A stretch of 51,416 nucleotides of DNA from CAIPSZ01 sp038065015. GTDB lineage: Bacteria > Patescibacteriota > Patescibacteriia > PEXW01. The position numbers and the translations under genes are program-made. The notes below the pieces were generated by a model. It worked only from the letters and a program-made list of their open reading frames with translations, did no database searches and was not told where the DNA came from. The stretch spans positions 1 to 51,416 of the forward strand of contig JBBTRU010000001.1 in the NCBI GenBank assembly GCA_038065015.1, given 5' to 3'. Below, one piece after another: positions 19,601 through 26,694 of this stretch. Within the stretch, counting starts at the first letter, position 1. Each line of letters begins with the position of its first letter.

Positions 19601-22600
19601 ACCTGGTTTACCGCGCCATAGTCTTTGTAGTCCGTCAGTTGGCTGCCCTCTTCTACCTGCACGTTATCCAGTACGTACGTGCACGTGTCGGTTGGCTCGA
19701 AGATAAGCGAGAAATTGATTTCGGTTCGCGTGCTGTCCACGGTGGTGGTGTAGCTGTACCGCTGCCAGTCCGGGGTAATGGTTAGGGCCGGAGCCGCGCC
19801 AAGCCAGCCGCCCGCCCCCAGCTGCGTCAACGGCGAGCAAGACGCGCCTTCGGATTTTGCGTAGAAAGAGGTGGTAAACGTTCGGCCGCCAATGGGCGTG
19901 CCTGTGTAGATGGTGGTGGTAAACTTCTGGGCGCTCGGTGTGCAGTCGGGCAAATATTGCAACCGCGCGGCCTGGCTGCCGCCGAACGCCAGGGACGAGG
20001 CAAAAGTCTGCGCCCCGCAGGTGTGCGTGCCATTCCCCGTTAGCCAGCCGCTAAAGTTAGCATTACCGGCCGGGTTGACCACCGTGGACTGCTCGAAGCC
20101 GCCATTGCCCGCCAGGTTGGTACCGGTAGTCATGCGCAAAAACTGCGTGCAGCCCTCGGCATTTGCGTCGCACTCCTGGGCATCGCGGTCAAAGCGCTTG
20201 GTCGCCGTCGGCAGCGTAGCATCCGTACACGACCACTTGCCGGCCGTGTAGTCGTAAGTAGTGCAGTACTGCTGGCAACCGGCATTATCCGCACCGCAAC
20301 TGTTGGGCTGTAGTGTATTCTGCAGGTAGCTCACGCTCTGGCCGCCACTGTCGGTGTAGGTCTGGCAGGATGCGTACACGTTGTTGCAGCTCTGGCCGTT
20401 GAAACGCCAAGTGTCTTTTTCTTCGGTGCAGGTGCCAAACTGCTTGCACGTGCCGTCGTCGTTTTCCAATACGCAGGTGCGTTCGTCCACGCAGGCTTCG
20501 CGGCGCTGGATTTGCTCTTGCCGGGGTGTAATGAAGGCGCAGGTGGCGAGCGCAACAGCACCATCGTCCCGCTTCTTCACGCACAGTCCCTGGCCAGGCG
20601 GGTCGGTATCATATTGCGCAATACATGGTGTGCTTGGGTCCAGTGGATCGGTCGTGCATTTACATTCCTTGCCCACATTCGCATCGGAGTCGCTATTGCA
20701 ATACCGCTTAGCATAATCAATATTCTTCCGGCCGCCTTCATCGCCGTCCTCATCCACAAATTCCTGCGAGATAATATCCGAAGAAAAACCCGTGCGTAAG
20801 CAAATATTCTCTGGCGATTTCAGCACCCAGGTGGGATCAATGAGGCGGTAGTAGGGCGAGTCGGGGTTGTCGAACTGCTGCACGATTGCGCCCAGGTTTA
20901 CGTTTTGCCGCTCGAAATCTCTTATGTACTGGGCGGCCAGATCCCAACCCACCGGGAGTACTCGATACTTGCGCAAAATCTTTAAGCTACGGAACGGGTA
21001 GCCGCTGCGGAAGTCTGGCTCGCGGCCGTTTGCATCGAAGCCGAACACTTTTTGGTCCGAGAGCAACTTGCGGTCCAGGGCTTGCTGCACAGTCAGGTGC
21101 TCTTCCACGGCCTGGCGAAAAGACGAATCAATCACGCAATTATTTGCAGACACCAAACCTAATGTTGTTGCGGAAACATTGGTCACATCCACTGGGCAAG
21201 CACTAAGGTCATTGAGAATATCTATGCCACCCCCCGTACCAAGGTTTACTTGGCCCAAGCTGGCAAATCGCTCTTTGGCCGCCGCCACACCGCCCGAGGA
21301 ACTGCTAATGATTCCGCCATTACCAAACTGTAAACTTTTGGCCTTCGGGTCTACTATGCCTTTGCTGAAAATGCGCTCAATGAGCTTGTTCGTGAGCGTG
21401 TTAGTAAAAATGCCAAACGCATCCGCAATGGGCGATCCGGTTTGCGTGGTTTCACTCTTGGAGGCATTCTGCGTGCTCAAGCCTTCTTCAGTGGTTTTCT
21501 TGGTGAGGAATGATGGAGTTTTAATTGCCCCGCTAATGAGCGCCTTAATTGGCAACGCTCCGCCAAAGAGTTGCGTATCTTTCTCTTTTTTTTCTGCTTC
21601 GACTTTTTTTTCTTGGGCTTCGTCGTAGAGGGTCAAAAACTGCCCAAGCGGATTTTCGGTGGGTTTAAAAATTTTTGGGAGGTCGCCTTTTTCAAAAGCT
21701 TGCTGCAGCGATGCGCCGGTCGCTTGTCTGGAGCCAAGGGGCGTGCCAACCGAAATGCTGCTCTGGGCAAGACCGCTCTGTATATTGTCGCCAATTGCAC
21801 TAAGTGTGCAAGAGGTGGTACGCCGAGTTTTGGCGCTGGTACACTTGTTGATACATAGTTTTAGGTTCGCGTCGGCTTGAGAACCCATTTGCACTACATC
21901 TTTAATTTTATTCCTGCATTCATTCATGGTTTTTATACATAAAAAACCATCACCGCATGCACTGCAATAGGACCAAATCGTCGGCGTTTTTTCCCGTGCT
22001 TCATTCCCACCGTAATTCATTGGTGGATCCCAGGCTGCGTCAGGATGTTCTCGACATGACGCTGCTCCTGTACTTGGGTCGGTGTACCACTCACAGCGTC
22101 CGAGATTCTGCGTCCAGGCATCCGCATCACATTCTGATTTTAAAGAAGTTGCGGCACACCGTGCGCCTTCTCTTGTAGTTATATCGCTAATGAGTGCCTC
22201 AAAAGCCGACAGCTCTGCACCTAGATTCCTTAAATTGTCAGACTTTCCCCCCTCGACAAGTTCTAACTGATCACTATAATTTTTTTGGCAATTTTCCTGG
22301 CAGAAGTTCGGATCCAGGTTAACGCGCAAGGCAATATCAATGTTCAGCTTGGCAAAGCCCGGGTCGCACATGCTCACGCCAAACTGCTCTTTAGAGAGCG
22401 TATCCAAAAAGTCACCGGCCGCGGCATTGCCCAGGTTTTTAAAGTAATTCGGATCCGTAATAAAAAGTGGGCCTTGCCCTTTTGCGCCCGAGGCTATCCA
22501 CGTTGCGGTATCTTCAGCAATCTTGCCTAAAAACACTCGCATAGCGTTTTTAAACGCAGCATCGCCTGCTTTCTTGTATAAATTCTTGGCTAGTTCTGCA

Positions 22601-22836
22601 GTTTTATCAGCAATATAACGCCCCGCATCAACAATATTCCTTACAATACGCTCCACCAGAGAGCCCGGATCACTAACGACGAATTGCGCGTTCGCCGGCA
22701 CTGGTCGAATAAGCGCGGCGGCAAGACCAACTACGAGTAGCACGCTCGCTACACCTGTTACAAAGGCACGTTGAGGCGACGTTGCCTTACGTTGGCGATG
22801 AAATATTGAGAAAAATTTTCTGCGCTTAGGAGCCAT
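13699..22836 (-). CDS. Giant disulfide-rich exported protein with dockerin-like and jelly-roll modules
   Basis: 3045 residues from the ATG at 22836. An in-frame TTG-type start at 22908 would overlap the upstream gene by 83 bp and is not used. Signal peptide: basic residues 4-23, hydrophobic 24-43, likely cleavage after ANA (50). Residues 51-200 are helical. From about 840 to 1990 a motif of the form C-x(3-7)-G-C-x-x-[FYL] recurs about 13 times (GCQQY, GCTQF, GCDLF, GCATF, GCEAY, GCREY, GCQEY, GCRAL, GCGNF, GCRLF). At least four carbohydrate-binding-module-like jelly rolls lie at about 905-1065, 1380-1510, 1790-1970 and 2165-2365; each starts near N-G-x-F-E or similar and ends in a Y-x-x-D-N/D-V strand. 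A dockerin-like pair of Ca-binding loops sits at about 1580-1637 (DVDGSGKVDSAD and DTNADGNVNVGD). The C-terminal 600 residues are Cys-rich with no known fold. Position between the TSP3 gene and virB6 implies a surface or pilus-associated part of the secretion machine; adhesion to a host or substrate is inference. Confidence 0.8.
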   Translation of the reverse strand: MAPKRRKFFSIFHRQRKATSPQRAFVTGVASVLLVVGLAAALIRPVPANAQFVVSDPGSLVERIVRNIVDAGRYIADKTAELAKNLYKKAGDAAFKNAMRVFLGKIAEDTATWIASGAKGQGPLFITDPNYFKNLGNAAAGDFLDTLSKEQFGVSMCDPGFAKLNIDIALRVNLDPNFCQENCQKNYSDQLELVEGGKSDNLRNLGAELSAFEALISDITTREGARCAATSLKSECDADAWTQNLGRCEWYTDPSTGAASCREHPDAAWDPPMNYGGNEAREKTPTIWSYCSACGDGFLCIKTMNECRNKIKDVVQMGSQADANLKLCINKCTSAKTRRTTSCTLSAIGDNIQSGLAQSSISVGTPLGSRQATGASLQQAFEKGDLPKIFKPTENPLGQFLTLYDEAQEKKVEAEKKEKDTQLFGGALPIKALISGAIKTPSFLTKKTTEEGLSTQNASKSETTQTGSPIADAFGIFTNTLTNKLIERIFSKGIVDPKAKSLQFGNGGIISSSSGGVAAAKERFASLGQVNLGTGGGIDILNDLSACPVDVTNVSATTLGLVSANNCVIDSSFRQAVEEHLTVQQALDRKLLSDQKVFGFDANGREPDFRSGYPFRSLKILRKYRVLPVGWDLAAQYIRDFERQNVNLGAIVQQFDNPDSPYYRLIDPTWVLKSPENICLRTGFSSDIISQEFVDEDGDEGGRKNIDYAKRYCNSDSDANVGKECKCTTDPLDPSTPCIAQYDTDPPGQGLCVKKRDDGAVALATCAFITPRQEQIQRREACVDERTCVLENDDGTCKQFGTCTEEKDTWRFNGQSCNNVYASCQTYTDSGGQSVSYLQNTLQPNSCGADNAGCQQYCTTYDYTAGKWSCTDATLPTATKRFDRDAQECDANAEGCTQFLRMTTGTNLAGNGGFEQSTVVNPAGNANFSGWLTGNGTHTCGAQTFASSLAFGGSQAARLQYLPDCTPSAQKFTTTIYTGTPIGGRTFTTSFYAKSEGASCSPLTQLGAGGWLGAAPALTITPDWQRYSYTTTVDSTRTEINFSLIFEPTDTCTYVLDNVQVEEGSQLTDYKDYGAVNQVHLKRPADGLACTGNVATDPPACSKFISKCTAADVGCDLFTPTAGGTAVPAKGGISCPADKAGCATFREQPTTGVLKAHDTRTGFYCKSDLPTKFTSCDPTLASACSNNPADCQPLVSFIAKTGTQCTATDVGCEAYTNLDQVAQGGEGKAQFTKLQLCVQPNDPGLKNYYSWVGDNESGYQLKQYRLKQSNAGSGPCTNLDTGQTLPLNCVDNTSPQTAVIDCQATFGTDPDCGQYYDDLNPSNVYYRLRSRLIEGTADCHPYRNTVDSNVYYADATKSLSCSAAAVGCREYVGNTGSNTRTILKSEFENGSSSPWVVSGNPTNPTTESITFGGHSLHVTTNAQATNQPLVQGKSYVLAFWAKSNTGANVDVEARLQNGSAVSMGTVSVRTDWNAYTLGPTNVSFATAGTNVLSVLGADFYIDNLVLTEISDSTYRIKASQTACGGFEGCQEYRNRSNVVNTYSGFSKLCKSEVVGCEALINTKNSTDAFASSVTFPSQRGDVDGSGKVDSADINYLAAYMFSGGPKPFPLEAGDTNADGNVNVGDVTALTKFLSDGTPFSSNPYPGDKVDTDADEVEFWVNDPTKACRAEEKGCRALGKENFDASGKLQNMETVYLRDNPDTYTTIMCGRGALFCEEYTLSEGGNAYFRNPGSKVCSYRDVSGNKSAGWYIAGTDTPCPVRELNNIPPAVPNGGYAGLCPAEQNGCGNFLDPLGTGASLTTNGNFEVANGSLPQGWSGVSASLQAYVPNNGSQAVRAIITNQGTFTQTVSLDANAYYVVSADVAKGSAAMTEDFRLGLVSCKNAQGGDAPVSSPDGSLFNDNTSTTLRIPADRFGDTAALRVSGRFFSGNAVTCNVIAGAVGGTTGYWLDNLQVNSTTNTSVIRQSVDSTSCNGQVGDKQGCRLFNDLSNATLAYDVDQSPIGGSPTDPDATGSPAACADHPELCDSNVLLKVQRDRQCSQWLTPTTTIESTKPNGQKENLTLGLATCDSFSPSGQCNHFVDEMRCSNNAKQTCVVDADCGAGVCKPMNFTGNTAAYSREDLRNKSGLVLAGLQWAGNQILNGKYLFGVAPQVGNDGVAVADDVLNGTFNKSKILSESGWTLQADSTTDGSVLALTTSQTLAVGNTTAPVTVNPFLQATPSIGGSRPTVIRTTTAAMANRLTPDRTYVLSFNIRYVQSPDRLLTDTKISAGIASSATAGIISTNAWYGNVKPTTQWQRFVIGPLTLSANATQAQGNTAFDNNGNSTHQPFDQSTGMVYFLVPSNNRTAIAIDDVSVLPVLNVDDPLPATTSGITGQLSNDAYIARSCRAYPNSTALSCGYQDDTGKRFDGWQGYCLEPDPRNPTGCLSWYPIDLLAGERNIFGRVEAAGYSGQNPLYMCLQSAGRGANISMRTVEETEDEGATWSYTVNGYSLNQVETIQAVVSAADGDWHPGNGTVLTMNRTSGQYYCDADNCPASSGTTPAWFVAGCGGQGSASDRKCNMPFTWSGMSPAFNASGCDDWDGSDDNTNLWGLRVQWPADPNTRTATINFGMCDASGGGGHYKLDIRFIVRDICQVVAQVVQPGGTNASWSNRTSSQSYPLPDLRYLASQDTAPYGAIVPPELHLEDPGQWDTRDNTVEPGKQGVYVMSATQDVRASSVYGCAAGGNCSRRICSITGSACNTLAEIATCTAAKGFCIGAGTAKVCQTGSKVSQACTTDAQCGTAGEKCDYGSTQNVGGGAFVTNKATSTGIAYLKLLFANVYGAWQLDEATQTYVDITATDSRITGWRDNYLTMPACGGVYDRAKANVVSSNQVALTNAYCGIPPLVESVKVGNRESGVTIIGAGELIQLQFNSIVDKEQLPMKNIAIDWDGDSNSDEIIRWNFAPRSNAADPHSFTHVYLFGQGTGQCFDKGTGKYGDKFSPDFNQAVAGKEYCIARPRVQIQDNWDWCNGGRCVNPNAPYSYSFPSTQSSYWEPLPDDIVIIR
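17925..18095 (-). other. Dockerin type I-like module inside the giant protein
   Basis: Encodes two EF-hand-like loops of dockerin spacing: DVDGSGKVDSAD followed by a helix INYLAAYM, then about 15 residues later DTNADGNVNVGD followed by VTALTKFL. Both loops keep the D-x-[DN]-x-[DS]-G-x(5)-D calcium pattern. In dockerins such a duplicated loop-helix binds a cohesin. The same window encodes three cohesin-like proteins at 38410-42680. Confidence 0.72.
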
Positions 22837-23626
22837 TCGTGTTCGTATTTTCTTTGAGCGCTTCTTGGAGGGCTTGGTCGTAGACGGCGCGCAGGGTGGC
22901 GTCGTCATAGCTGTTCAAGGTGGTTTCGTCCACGCCGCCAGACTTGAGGAACTCGCGAATTTCCGGAATCGTCAGGTTTTTGAGCTGGTCTACCGTTAGT
23001 GAGCTATTGGTTGCGGTTGCCGTATTTGCATTGGCAGTAGTATTCGTATTCGTGGCTTCGCTGGCAACGACATCCTGATAGTTTTTGAGTAAGGTTGCAT
23101 CGTCAATGGCGTCTACTTCGGCTTGGGAAACCCCGGCAGCCAAGAGTGCTTCGCGCAATTGCTGTGGGGTTACCGTGCTCGTGCCGGCTACCGGGGCAGT
23201 ATTCGTAGTTTCGTTGCCAGCCGCGGCATTGGTGTTGCTTATAACCCCGCAGGTCTGGCCGGCTGGGCAGTTGGGGTTGGTGTTGCTGTCTACTTCTTGT
23301 TTGTCGGTCTGGCCGTCGCTATCCGAATCCGCAATGTAGGGGCTGGTATTGTAGCTGTAGAGCTCGTCGTAGTCGGTTAAACCGTCTTTATCGGTATCTT
23401 TAGCCTGCAAGGCCAACAACTCGGTATTCTGCGGCTGCGTATCCCGCTGCAATTGCGCCCGACCCGCAACAGTGAAAGGCTGCTTGAGGTTGCTACGGAG
23501 TTGAAACCCACCCAGGACCAAAGCTGAGATCCCTAGCCCAAAAATCAGCCACGCTAACCGCTGCTTGCGCTGTTTTTGCTCCGGATCACGTGGTTGCACG
23601 TCCCCGTTCGCTGGTTCGTTTTCCAT
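22826..23626 (-). CDS. Membrane-anchored TSP3-type calcium-binding protein
   Basis: 266 residues. Cytosolic N terminus (1-24), one membrane helix (25-42), then an external part. Residues 77-114 carry two thrombospondin type 3-like acidic loops (DTDKDGLTDYDE and DSDSDGQTDKQE), a calcium-binding pattern. The rest has Asn/Thr/Ala-rich linkers (about 130-146 and 190-207, and the extreme C terminus NTNTNGS) separating two copies of a helical repeat of about 35 residues (QQLREALLAAGVSQAEVDAI and IREFLKSGGVDETTLNSYDD, each followed by DATL...Y). It is the first gene of the secretion operon, 61 bp downstream of the -10 element, and its stop overlaps the giant's start by 11 bp. A tethering or Ca-dependent organising role is inferred. 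Confidence 0.75.
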   Translation of the reverse strand: MENEPANGDVQPRDPEQKQRKQRLAWLIFGLGISALVLGGFQLRSNLKQPFTVAGRAQLQRDTQPQNTELLALQAKDTDKDGLTDYDELYSYNTSPYIADSDSDGQTDKQEVDSNTNPNCPAGQTCGVISNTNAAAGNETTNTAPVAGTSTVTPQQLREALLAAGVSQAEVDAIDDATLLKNYQDVVASEATNTNTTANANTATATNSSLTVDQLKNLTIPEIREFLKSGGVDETTLNSYDDATLRAVYDQALQEALKENTNTNGS

Positions 23627-23686
23627 GTTTCGGTATTTTGGTCTCGGCTAACTTTGCTAATTCACAGCAAGCTTTGGATAGACCAA

Positions 23687-23715
23687 AGTGTAGCAGAAAA
23701 ATACGCTAATGTCAA
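23687..23715 (-). promoter_or_regulatory. Promoter of the type IV secretion operon
   Basis: On the minus strand TTGACA (23710-23715), a 17-bp spacer, and TACACT (23687-23692) preceded by TGC, an extended -10. The -35 is a perfect sigma-70 consensus. An inverted repeat CTTTGG-ATAGA-CCAAAG (23672-23688) overlaps the end of the -10 and the likely start site and could be an operator. Confidence 0.8.
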
Positions 23716-23738
23716 AACATATTCTGGGGAGTACGTCA

Positions 23739-23780
23739 ACCCAGCACCACTTTCGCCAGCTGGCGAAAGTGGTGCTGGGT
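23739..23780. repeat. Perfect 42-bp palindrome upstream of the secretion promoter
   Basis: Each half is 21 bp, starting ACCCAGCACCACTTTCGCCA and meeting at a central GC with no loop. Flanks stop matching immediately. It lies 24 bp upstream of the -35 element of the secretion operon. It could bind a dimeric regulator, form a cruciform, or be a repeat-element end. Confidence 0.9.
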
Positions 23781-23790
23781 CAACCCTCAT

Positions 23791-23931
23791 TGTCATTGCG
23801 AGTCCCGCAGCAGCGGGACGAAGCAATCTCCCTGTTAACTCTAGCCTAGGCATAACCAAAACAAGATTGCCCCGCCTCCCGAAGTCTCGTACGGCGGGCA
23901 GGCGCGCTCCCGTAGCTCGCTCGCAATGACA
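23791..23931. repeat. Palindromic repeat element with TGTCATTGCGAG ends
   Basis: 141 bp bounded by a perfect 12-bp inverted repeat, TGTCATTGCGAG (23791-23802) and CTCGCAATGACA (23920-23931). Internally it has a CCCGC/GCGGG hairpin followed by GACGAAGCAATCT, and a CCCGCC to GGCGGGCAGG module at 23871-23902. The same ends and internal parts occur in the element inside leuS (30165-30283). No coding capacity. Confidence 0.85.
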
Positions 23932-23943
23932 GTTGGGGTGGTA

Positions 23944-24013
23944 GGTGAGGGTGTGGCGGCGAGTATAGTGAACGTGGTGTGGGTACGCGTTGTCTTCACC
24001 ACGCACCCTCACC
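23944..24013. repeat. Inverted repeat between rsmA and the repeat element
   Basis: Arms GGTGAGGGTG (23944-23953) and CACCCTCACC (24004-24013), with further partial pairing inside (GAGTATAG and CATACTC). It lies 32 bp downstream of the rsmA stop and might form the end of that transcript, but there is no U-run. With the promoter, the 42-bp palindrome and the TGTCATTGCGAG element, it fills the 418-bp gap 23627-24044. Confidence 0.5.
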
Positions 24014-24044
24014 CATACTCGACGCACGAACCCAGACCACGTAC

Positions 24045-24899
24045 CTATACCAGACCCGCCAACCCCCGCCACTGCTCCAGGGTTAATTCCTGGGCGCGGA
24101 CCGTAGGTTTTAACCCCAGCGCAACAATATTTTCGACAATTTCGGGTCGTGATTTTCGCAAACCCGCGCTCAAGGCATTGCCTAGGGTCTTGCGGCGGCC
24201 GGCAAAGCCCATTTTTGCCAAATGAAAAATTGCCGAGCGGGTTTCGGCATCAAAAAGCGGTTTGGGGTGACGCTCCACGTGCAATATTGCCGATTCCACT
24301 TTTGGGGCGGGCCAAAAGGCTTCGGCCGGCACTACTGCACACACCATGGGCGTGCCAAACATTTGCACGCTTAGTGCGAGCAAGCTCATATCTCCTGGTT
24401 CGGCGGCGACCCGCTCGGCAACTTCGCGCTGCACCAGCACGGTCAGGCTTCGTGGGGCATCCGGCGTGTCGAGAAAGCGCTGCAGAAAATGCGAGGTAAG
24501 GTGGTACGGAAGGTTCGCTACTACTTTGTACGGTGCGGTCGCGCTGCTGAAGTGGCTGCGTAGTGCGGCTATCGGCGTGCGCATGACGTCGGCATGCACC
24601 AAGGTGACGTTGCTTAAACTTTTCGTGACTTCCCGAAGCAACGGCAGTAAGTGGTCGTCAATTTCCACCGCGACGACTTTGCCAGCGTGCGCTGCAAGCA
24701 CTTGGGTGAGTACACCCGTGCCCGCCCCGACTTCGATGACATTATCATTTTTCGTAAGCTGGCTGGCCGCAATCATTTCTTCCAGCACGTCGGGTTCCAA
24801 AAGAAAATTCTGGCTTAACTTTTTATCGGGCCGGATGCAAAATTGCTGCAGCAAGTGCTGCAGCGTGCGAAAATCTGTCAGGTCGTATTGCTGGGTCAT
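24045..24899 (-). CDS. rsmA: 16S rRNA dimethyladenosine transferase RsmA (KsgA)
   Basis: 284 residues from the ATG at 24899; the frame stays open upstream but would run into the MFS gene. The enzyme dimethylates two adjacent adenines in helix 45 of 16S rRNA using SAM. Seen motifs: KKLSQNFL at 26-33, SAM-binding VIEVGAGTG at 54-62, acidic AVEID at 77-81, and the catalytic NLPY at 129-132, plus a C-terminal helical domain ending LTLEQWRGLAGL. Length matches the family. It follows the MFS gene by 16 bp and is probably in one operon with it. Confidence 0.95.
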   Translation of the reverse strand: MTQQYDLTDFRTLQHLLQQFCIRPDKKLSQNFLLEPDVLEEMIAASQLTKNDNVIEVGAGTGVLTQVLAAHAGKVVAVEIDDHLLPLLREVTKSLSNVTLVHADVMRTPIAALRSHFSSATAPYKVVANLPYHLTSHFLQRFLDTPDAPRSLTVLVQREVAERVAAEPGDMSLLALSVQMFGTPMVCAVVPAEAFWPAPKVESAILHVERHPKPLFDAETRSAIFHLAKMGFAGRRKTLGNALSAGLRKSRPEIVENIVALGLKPTVRAQELTLEQWRGLAGLV

Positions 24900-24915
24900 G
24901 TTTGCGGGCGGACGG

Positions 24916-26073
24916 TCATCGAAACAAAAAATAGAAAAGGGTAAAACCAGCACCTAGTATAAAGGCAACGGTGAAGGGTGGGTACACCAGTGCTAGGCCA
25001 GCTAAAAGCAAGCCAGCGAGTACTTTGCCAAAGGACAAACCCTGCTCAAGAAGTATCGAACGACCGATATCGTTTTTTTCTTGTAATGCGCGTTCATAAG
25101 CAACATCTGATGAGGTCACCCACGATATGTTCTGGCTAAGTTGCCCGGCTACAGCGCTACTAAAAACCGCGGGTACGGTATGTATCCATGGCCGGGTGAG
25201 CCAAGTCAGTAAGGCTAGGCCAGCCCCTGCGCGCAAGGTAAATCGCCATTTACCCCGATCAAAGTACTTGCCAATAATAAGGGTTACGAATGCAGTGAAT
25301 AAAGTTGCCAAAGTCATTAATCCACCAAGGCGTTCGATTGTAACAAACGAAATTGAAAGGTAAATCGGCCATATGTAAACATGCAGAAGTGATTCACCGA
25401 AACCAAAGTATGACAGGGTAGTCCGTCGGTGCCAGTGGCTCCAGGGCAGCTTAAAAAGCTCACGATAACTCTGCGTCTCGCGAATAGGTGGCACCGGAGT
25501 AAACAGCAGGGGTAAACTTGCTATGAAAATAACCACTGCTCCAATAGTAAAAAGTGTCGTGTACCCGAAGGAGGTAATCACTAAGCCCCCAATGACTGGG
25601 CCAATAATGTACATGATGGACGAAAGCGCATATAATCCGGAAAATTCTCGACCTCGTTCTCCGGACTTGGAAGCACGGATAAAATCCGTATGAAAACCCG
25701 GCCAATAAAAAGTTTTCTGCAGAGCAAAAAAAATAGGCGCTACCCACATCATGAACGGTAAATTTGGAGTCAACATTAACGTTACATAGTACCCCACTAA
25801 AAATAGGGTGCTCAGTGCGATTGCCCTTGGTGGGCCAAAACGACCAACAAATTTTCCACCAAAAGGGATAAGAACGATATACAGCAGATATACGGTTACA
25901 TAAAAAAAGGCTATCCGAGATACGGAATACCCTTGGCGATACAGAAATACCGGTTCGAATAGTATCATCATTGCCAGGGCAAATTCCTGTAAAGCTACAA
26001 AAATGTAAAGCGCGCCCAACGGACGACCTAGCGATTTATGTAAGTAGTGTGGAAAATGATCAATAAGTCGCAT
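24916..26073 (-). CDS. Major facilitator superfamily transporter
   Basis: 385 residues with about 11-12 hydrophobic helices spread over the whole length. The segment GGKFVGRFGPPRAIALSTLF after the second/third helix fits the MFS loop 2-3 motif (G-x-x-x-D/G-R-x-G-x-R), and KYFDRGKWRFTLRAGAGLAL gives the matching motif in the second half. Substrate cannot be predicted; efflux is possible. The gene follows the unknown 26075-26635 gene by one base and precedes rsmA by 16 bp. Base composition looks lower in GC than in rsmA and the secretion genes, which may hint at a different origin. Confidence 0.85.
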   Translation of the reverse strand: MRLIDHFPHYLHKSLGRPLGALYIFVALQEFALAMMILFEPVFLYRQGYSVSRIAFFYVTVYLLYIVLIPFGGKFVGRFGPPRAIALSTLFLVGYYVTLMLTPNLPFMMWVAPIFFALQKTFYWPGFHTDFIRASKSGERGREFSGLYALSSIMYIIGPVIGGLVITSFGYTTLFTIGAVVIFIASLPLLFTPVPPIRETQSYRELFKLPWSHWHRRTTLSYFGFGESLLHVYIWPIYLSISFVTIERLGGLMTLATLFTAFVTLIIGKYFDRGKWRFTLRAGAGLALLTWLTRPWIHTVPAVFSSAVAGQLSQNISWVTSSDVAYERALQEKNDIGRSILLEQGLSFGKVLAGLLLAGLALVYPPFTVAFILGAGFTLFYFLFR

Positions 26074-26074
26074 A

Positions 26075-26635
26075 TTAAAAAAATATGTGCTGAATTCTAT
26101 CTACCGCATGCTTATAAGGAGTACGGGAAATATGCTTGATGGCACGTTGTTCGGTTTCTTGGTAGGTACGGGGTAAAATGGTTACTACCGTTTGAGCCGC
26201 CCAGCCAAGACGCGTGGTTTTCCGTCGTCCATAGGGTTGCTTTGGCAGCAATAAGCCCAACCGGTAAAGGTCCCAAAGCGCAATCAAGTAAGCGCAAGGG
26301 TATTTCCCATGCATGCGTACATGTTCGTTAATAGAACGGCTTTCAGATGCCTGAAGGTCAGGCTGTAATAATTCGTGCAGATGTGGTAAATCCGACTCAT
26401 GCATAACCACATCCGGGTTGAGACCTGCCATATTCAATCGCTGAACGTACGCATCTTCATCAAGGTTGGTATTTTTCGGATTGTACTCATCAACGAGTAC
26501 CGTTAAAATGCAATTCGGTTGTCCAATACCGTTAACAAACTTTTTTGCCTCAAGGACGCCAAGCTCCTGATCACGACCGAATTGCTGATCTGCGTAAATA
26601 TGAGCGTATTCAATATTATACTTTACCTGTTGCAT
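26075..26635 (-). CDS. Conserved-looking protein of unknown function
   Basis: 186 residues, soluble, no family recognised. It starts with an alternating strand-like segment (VKYNIEYAHIYADQQF), then VLVDEY at about 46-51 and an acidic run, a His-rich stretch (VVMHESDLPHLHELL) and a Cys-containing SINEHVRMHGKYPCAYLIAL around 100-120. The C-terminal third is basic (GRRKTTRLGW and YKHAVDRIQH). A TATAGT hexamer lies only 5 bp upstream of the ATG, which would give an almost leaderless mRNA if used. It is first in a likely operon with the MFS gene and rsmA. Nothing supports a specific function. Confidence 0.65.
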   Translation of the reverse strand: MQQVKYNIEYAHIYADQQFGRDQELGVLEAKKFVNGIGQPNCILTVLVDEYNPKNTNLDEDAYVQRLNMAGLNPDVVMHESDLPHLHELLQPDLQASESRSINEHVRMHGKYPCAYLIALWDLYRLGLLLPKQPYGRRKTTRLGWAAQTVVTILPRTYQETEQRAIKHISRTPYKHAVDRIQHIFF

Positions 26636-26694
26636 AACTGACTATAGTGTTGGGTAAATATGCCCAGCCAAATTGGTGCGGAACGTTTTGAACA

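Noticed and set aside
13699..22836. Classification of the Cys repeats as EGF, VWC or sushi domains
   Set aside because: Spacing C-x(3-7)-G-C-x-x-aromatic does not fit these families.
22837..22908. Longer N terminus for the giant protein
   Set aside because: Would overlap the TSP3 gene by 83 bp and places 24 polar residues before a good signal peptide starting at 22836.
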